A stretch of 64,000 nt of DNA. Source: Leifsonia sp. PS1209. Its GTDB lineage: Bacteria; Actinomycetota; Actinomycetes; Actinomycetales; Microbacteriaceae. The translations under genes were made by a program, and so were the position numbers. The stretch's first letter is position 1; each line of letters opens with the position of its first letter. The stretch lies in the NCBI RefSeq assembly GCF_012317045.1, contig NZ_CP051154.1, forward strand, positions 2,790,001 through 2,854,000. The letters are read 5' to 3'. The notes beneath the pieces were generated by a model that ran no database searches, was not told the DNA's origin, and saw only the letters and a program-made list of their open reading frames with translations. This document shows positions 60,247-64,000 of this stretch, piece after piece.

Positions 60247-60744
60247 TCAGGCTGCTGGGGCGAGGTAGTCGCTCCAGTCGGGCTGGGCGACCTCGGTGCC
60301 GCGCACCACCCAGGATGCGTCGTGGGGCACTCGCGGGGTGAAGGCGAGGGTCCAGTTCATCTCGGCGGGGGTGTGGTTGCCTTTGACGTTGTTGCAGCGG
60401 AGGCAGCAGGCGACGAGGTTTTCCCAGCTGTCGGCACCGCCGCGGGAGCGTGGGAGGACGTGGTCGATCGTGGTGGCCGACTTTCCGCAGTATGCGCAGC
60501 GGTGCGCATCCCGGCGGAGGACGCCGCGGCGGCTTACGGGGACCGCACGACCGCGCGGGATGCGGACGTAGCGGGTGAGGAGGATGACCGACGGGCGCTC
60601 GTAGCTGGCGGAGATGCCCCAGACCGGGTGGGCCTGGTCGATCGACAGGACCGTGGCTTTCTGGTTCATCACGAGCACGATGGCGCGTTTGAAGGAGACG
60701 ACCGCCAGGGGTTCGTAGCCGGCATTGAGGACCAGTGTCTTCAT
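60247..60744 (-). CDS. Conserved actinobacterial HNH endonuclease-like protein
   Basis: 165 residues from the ATG at 60742-60744. N-terminal MKTLVLNAGYEPLAVVSFKR with a strand-rich domain, then the HNH finger RCAYCGKSATTIDHVLPRSR, GGADSWENLVACCLRCNN and KGNHTP. A backbone gene found in most actinobacteria; in vivo role unclear. A strong hairpin with a U-tract lies just before its start. Confidence 0.88.
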   Translation of the reverse strand: MKTLVLNAGYEPLAVVSFKRAIVLVMNQKATVLSIDQAHPVWGISASYERPSVILLTRYVRIPRGRAVPVSRRGVLRRDAHRCAYCGKSATTIDHVLPRSRGGADSWENLVACCLRCNNVKGNHTPAEMNWTLAFTPRVPHDASWVVRGTEVAQPDWSDYLAPAA

Positions 60745-60769
60745 CGTGGACCTTCCTGGAAAACAAAAA

Positions 60770-60795
60770 GGGCACTGTCCGTGTGGACAGCGCCC
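60770..60795 (-). terminator. Rho-independent terminator or attenuator before the HNH gene
   Basis: Read on the minus strand: GGGCGCTGTCC-ACAC-GGACAGTGCCC followed by TTTTTGTTT. An 11-bp stem with one mismatch and a real U-tract, rare in this GC-rich DNA. It ends about 17 bp before the HNH start codon, so it either ends the NlpC/P60 transcript or attenuates the HNH gene. Confidence 0.75.
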
Positions 60796-60908
60796 AGTGA
60801 AACGGCGGCATGGTGGCGGCAGGCCACAAAGGGGCGGCGGCAGGCCACGGTGTGGTGACGACAGGCGAGGAAGTCGTGGTGGCGGGCTATCAGCTCGTCG
60901 ACGGCGAC

Positions 60909-60998
60909 AGTGGATGCGGCGCCAGCGGATGCGGCGACAGTGGATGCGGCGCCAGCGGATGCGGCGCCAGCGGATGCGCCGACAGTGGATACGGCGCC
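60909..60998. repeat. Six-copy 15-bp tandem repeat
   Basis: Six direct copies of AGYGGATGCGGCGMC, the units differing at one to three positions. Intergenic between the HNH and NlpC/P60 genes. Confidence 0.85.
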
Positions 60999-61122
60999 CG
61001 CTCCCGCGAAACGGCCGCGCTCTAGCCAGGAAGTCACCCTGCGCGGCTCGGCCATCGCACTCCCGGATCTCTCGCGGTGCGAACATCCAACGCGTGGACA
61101 TTCACGGTTTCAGGGGATCAGA

Positions 61123-61179
61123 GTAACGCAGAAACGGCGCACCACATATTCGTGGCGCGCCGCTCGCTGTCCGCGTTAC
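61123..61179. terminator. Large hairpin downstream of the NlpC/P60 gene
   Basis: Inner stem CGGCGCACCAC / GTGGCGCGCCG with one mismatch and the outer pair GTAACGC / GCGTTAC. It lies 59 bp after the NlpC/P60 stop. No U-tract is seen. Confidence 0.5.
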
Positions 61180-61237
61180 GCGGAGTTCACGTTCCGTTCG
61201 GGTCCTGGAAGCCTCAGGAACCGGTCGAAACGAGGTG

Positions 61238-62119
61238 TCAGATGCCCAGACGGACGATGTAGTAGTCGCTCGTCCAGATGGGGCGGATGGAGATGCTGCG
61301 GCCGGTGTCCGGCGCATCCATGATGTTGCCGTTTCCGGCGTAGAAGCCGTCGTGACCGGGCATGATGACCAGGTCGCCCGGCTGGGCGTCCGCGATCGAG
61401 ATGCGCTTGCCCATCGCCGCCTGGCCGGAGACCGAGTGCGGCAGGGAGATCCCGAACTGGGCGTAGACGTACATGACGTAGCCCGAGCAGTCGAAGCCGG
61501 CCGGGGTCGAGCCGCCGAAGACGTACGGGGTGCCGATGTACTGCTGCGCCACCGAGAACACCTGCGGGAGGCTGAAGCTGGGGTACGGAGGGTTGGCCAG
61601 GAAGTCGGTGACCGACGGGCCGGAGTAGCTGGCGTAGCTCGCGAACGAGACGGCGGCCTGCTGGCGGGCCAGCTCAGCGGCCTTGGCCGCCTTGGCTGCC
61701 GACAACTCCTGCTCGCTGGTGGCGGTGGCCGCGTCGCGGGCGACGGCTGCCGCTGCGACGGTCTGCGGGACCTCGACGCTCTGCGGCTGGGCCTTCTTCA
61801 TGCTGTCCACGGCGCTGCTCTTGAACTGCGCGGTGTCTGCACCCTGCGGGTTGAACGCGTAGGCGGGAATCGCCATCGTGGCGATGAGACCAGCGGCGAG
61901 GGTCATGACGGCGACGTTGATCACGCCGCCCTTGACCTTCTTGCTCGTCTTCTTGTCCGCGGGCTTCCGGAACGCGGTTCCGGTGGTGGGCTCGACGGCC
62001 GTCTGGCGCACCGGCGCGCGGCGCACGGAACGGCGGGACGCGAGGTCGGAGGGTGCGGGGGTCGAGCTATTCGGGTTTACGGGGCGCTCTTCAGAGCCGG
62101 GTGTACCTAATAGTGCCAA
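61238..62119 (-). CDS. NlpC/P60-family peptidoglycan hydrolase
   Basis: 293 residues. A cytoplasmic polar N-terminus of ~65 residues, a signal/anchor (VAVMTLAAGLIATMAIPAYA), an Ala-rich helical linker (EQELSAAKAAKAAELARQQA) and the C-terminal NlpC/P60 domain with catalytic Cys in GFDCSGYVMYVY and His in MPGHDGFYAG. Expected to cut D-Glu-m-DAP-type or related stem-peptide bonds during growth or division. A long GC-rich leader precedes it. Confidence 0.92.
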   Translation of the reverse strand: MALLGTPGSEERPVNPNSSTPAPSDLASRRSVRRAPVRQTAVEPTTGTAFRKPADKKTSKKVKGGVINVAVMTLAAGLIATMAIPAYAFNPQGADTAQFKSSAVDSMKKAQPQSVEVPQTVAAAAVARDAATATSEQELSAAKAAKAAELARQQAAVSFASYASYSGPSVTDFLANPPYPSFSLPQVFSVAQQYIGTPYVFGGSTPAGFDCSGYVMYVYAQFGISLPHSVSGQAAMGKRISIADAQPGDLVIMPGHDGFYAGNGNIMDAPDTGRSISIRPIWTSDYYIVRLGI

Positions 62120-62337
62120 GGTTTGAACCTCCTGCGCTCCAACAGCACTAGGTAGCTGCCCCGTCCCGGATGCTTATAGCTTGGCTTCGCGAACCAGGAG
62201 ACAGGAGTGGGGGGGTGGAGCGTCCCGGTTCGGGTCCTGTGGCCGGCTTCTGGCCCGTCGGACTCGTTAGAGACTACGGGACGACCCCCGCTTTGTCACA
62301 TCCTTTTGCCGATATTTTAACAAGTCGGTAACGGAAA
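62120..62337 (-). promoter_or_regulatory. Long structured leader of the NlpC/P60 gene, possible c-di-AMP (ydaO) riboswitch
   Basis: About 215 bp upstream of the ATG contain paired GC blocks and, on the minus strand, GACCCGAACCGGGACG and GGGACGGGGCAGCTACC, which recall the CGAACCCG and CAGCUAACC parts of the ydaO motif. Actinobacterial NlpC/P60 genes are frequent ydaO targets. The order and spacing do not fit the consensus well, so this is a suggestion only. Confidence 0.35.
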
Positions 62338-63027
62338 TCAGGCCTCGACGAAGATGTGCGCTGCGAGTTCGTTCGGGAGTTCCAGCCCGTTCTCGTAGCC
62401 GTCGATCTGCACGGCGACGTACGAGCCTGCCGGAGTGAATGTGCCGGTCGAGCCCGGAAAAACGCCGGCCTGCTTGAGCTGCAGCAGCAGTTCGGGGTCG
62501 ACCTGGGCGGGCTCGCCGAGGCGCTTGATCCTGGCAGAAACCCCCGAACTGTTGCCCACGACGACATCCACGAGGTTGGTGAGGCCCTCGGTGGTGGGCG
62601 ATTCGATGTCGCCCAGTTCGTCGAGGCCAGGGATGGGGTTGCCGTACGGGGACTCGGTCGGGTGCCCGAGCATGGTGAGCAGCTTACGCTCGACCTGCTC
62701 GCTCATCACGTGCTCCCAGCGGCAGGCCTCTTCGTGCACGTACTCCCACTCGAGTTCGATCACGTCGCTGAGCAGGCGCTCGGCCAGGCGGTGCTTGCGC
62801 ATCACGTGGACGGCCTTGCGGCGCCCGTCGTCGGTGAGTTCGAGGTGGCGGTCGCCGGAGACGACGACGAGGCCGTCCCGTTCCATGCGGCCGACGGTCT
62901 GGGAGACGGTCGGGCCGGAGTGGCCGAGACGCTCCGAGATGCGCGCACGCAGCGGGACGATGTTGTCCTCTTCCAATTCCAGGATGGTGCGAAGGTACAT
63001 CTCGGTCGTATCGATCAGGTCGGTCAT
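62338..63027 (-). CDS. DtxR-family metal-dependent transcriptional repressor
   Basis: 229 residues from the ATG at 63025-63027 (GGAGG just before). N-terminal HTH: RISERLGHSGPTVSQTVGRM, then the metal-binding dimer domain (HRLAERLLSDVIELEWEYVH, EEACRWEHVMSEQVERKL) and a C-terminal SH3-like FeoA domain (SSGVSARIKRLGEPAQVDPE). Controls iron or manganese homeostasis. The Cys in EEACRWEH fits the iron-type DtxR/IdeR more than MntR. Divergent from serC. Confidence 0.93.
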   Translation of the reverse strand: MTDLIDTTEMYLRTILELEEDNIVPLRARISERLGHSGPTVSQTVGRMERDGLVVVSGDRHLELTDDGRRKAVHVMRKHRLAERLLSDVIELEWEYVHEEACRWEHVMSEQVERKLLTMLGHPTESPYGNPIPGLDELGDIESPTTEGLTNLVDVVVGNSSGVSARIKRLGEPAQVDPELLLQLKQAGVFPGSTGTFTPAGSYVAVQIDGYENGLELPNELAAHIFVEA

Positions 63028-63138
63028 CAACCCTCCAGCTGTTGTCACGCGTATGTCCAGTAGAGCCTACTTGGTGCCGGTGACAGCGGGCTGTAGCCAC
63101 GGCAGGAGTCGACCGACAGGGGTTCCAACAGCCAATAG

Positions 63139-64000
<862 letters not shown>

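Larger units (their letters stand above)
60745..61237. other. Repeat-rich intergenic region
   Basis: 493 bp between the HNH and NlpC/P60 genes holding a terminator, a 15-bp tandem repeat and a large hairpin. Frames across the repeat are open on both strands only because the unit is 15 bp long, so I call no gene. Confidence 0.6.

Noticed and set aside
60741..61055. Open frames through the 15-bp tandem repeat on both strands
   Set aside because: A 15-bp unit keeps any frame open. There is no start signal and a terminator lies inside one of them.

Overview
The window is high-GC actinobacterial chromosome. Gene content and gene pairs (FmdB zinc ribbon next to MscL, DUF6230/DUF6114 secreted and membrane proteins, a mycobacterial-type phosphoserine aminotransferase, a DUF1992 protein, strong GC preference at third codon positions) point to the family Microbacteriaceae, something close to Leifsonia. 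This placement is by inspection only. The window splits into chromosome backbone (1-29392), a large genomic island (29393-60139), and backbone again (60140-64000).

Backbone left of the island: galU (partial), 5-formyl-THF cyclo-ligase, fmdB-like, mscL, a large degenerate superfamily 1 helicase-like protein, an ArsR-type regulator with an MFS exporter, a DHA2-type MFS, a methyltransferase, and a DsbA-like thioredoxin-fold protein. Then comes a ribonucleoside salvage operon (nucleoside hydrolase, MFS, ribokinase) facing a LacI regulator across paired operators. After it lie a TetR regulator divergent from a DUF6230-DUF6114-secreted protein cluster, a DUF1992 protein, and a 2-isopropylmalate synthase without its leucine-sensing domain facing a GntR/FCD regulator. 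The rest is an aldo/keto reductase, an ArsR + two SRPBCC gene set, DNA polymerase IV, a stand-alone LysR HTH protein, MOSC, S4, DHFR-like and ArfB-like proteins.

The island is bounded by an 18-bp direct repeat of the 3' part of a tRNA-Arg(CCU) gene that lies at its right edge. Just inside each end is a tandem pair of an 11-bp motif that looks like integrase arm sites. The island is visibly lower in GC and is almost wholly defence and mobility. From left to right: (a) a restriction-modification set: C5-cytosine methylase, Vsr endonuclease, HNH nuclease and an NgoMIV-family endonuclease whose active-site and CCGG-reading residues are intact; (b) a tightly coupled four-gene operon of two unrecognised proteins, an 1810-residue DUF1998-type helicase and an Fe-S RecB/Cas4-like nuclease, the best candidate here for an undescribed system; (c) a mobility block with a MobF relaxase-helicase broken by an in-frame TGA, a degenerate Mrr-like protein and a tyrosine integrase; (d) an HNH nuclease and a DCL/DUF3223 protein; (e) a complete Hachiman system (HamA-HamB); (f) a membrane-anchored helical protein, an HNH remnant, a SIR2-like NADase candidate, a protein with a HEPN-like motif and a HEPN/RES-type toxin candidate.

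Backbone right of the island: tRNA-Arg(CCU), a conserved HNH protein, an NlpC/P60 cell-wall hydrolase with a long leader, a DtxR-family metal-dependent repressor and the start of serC.
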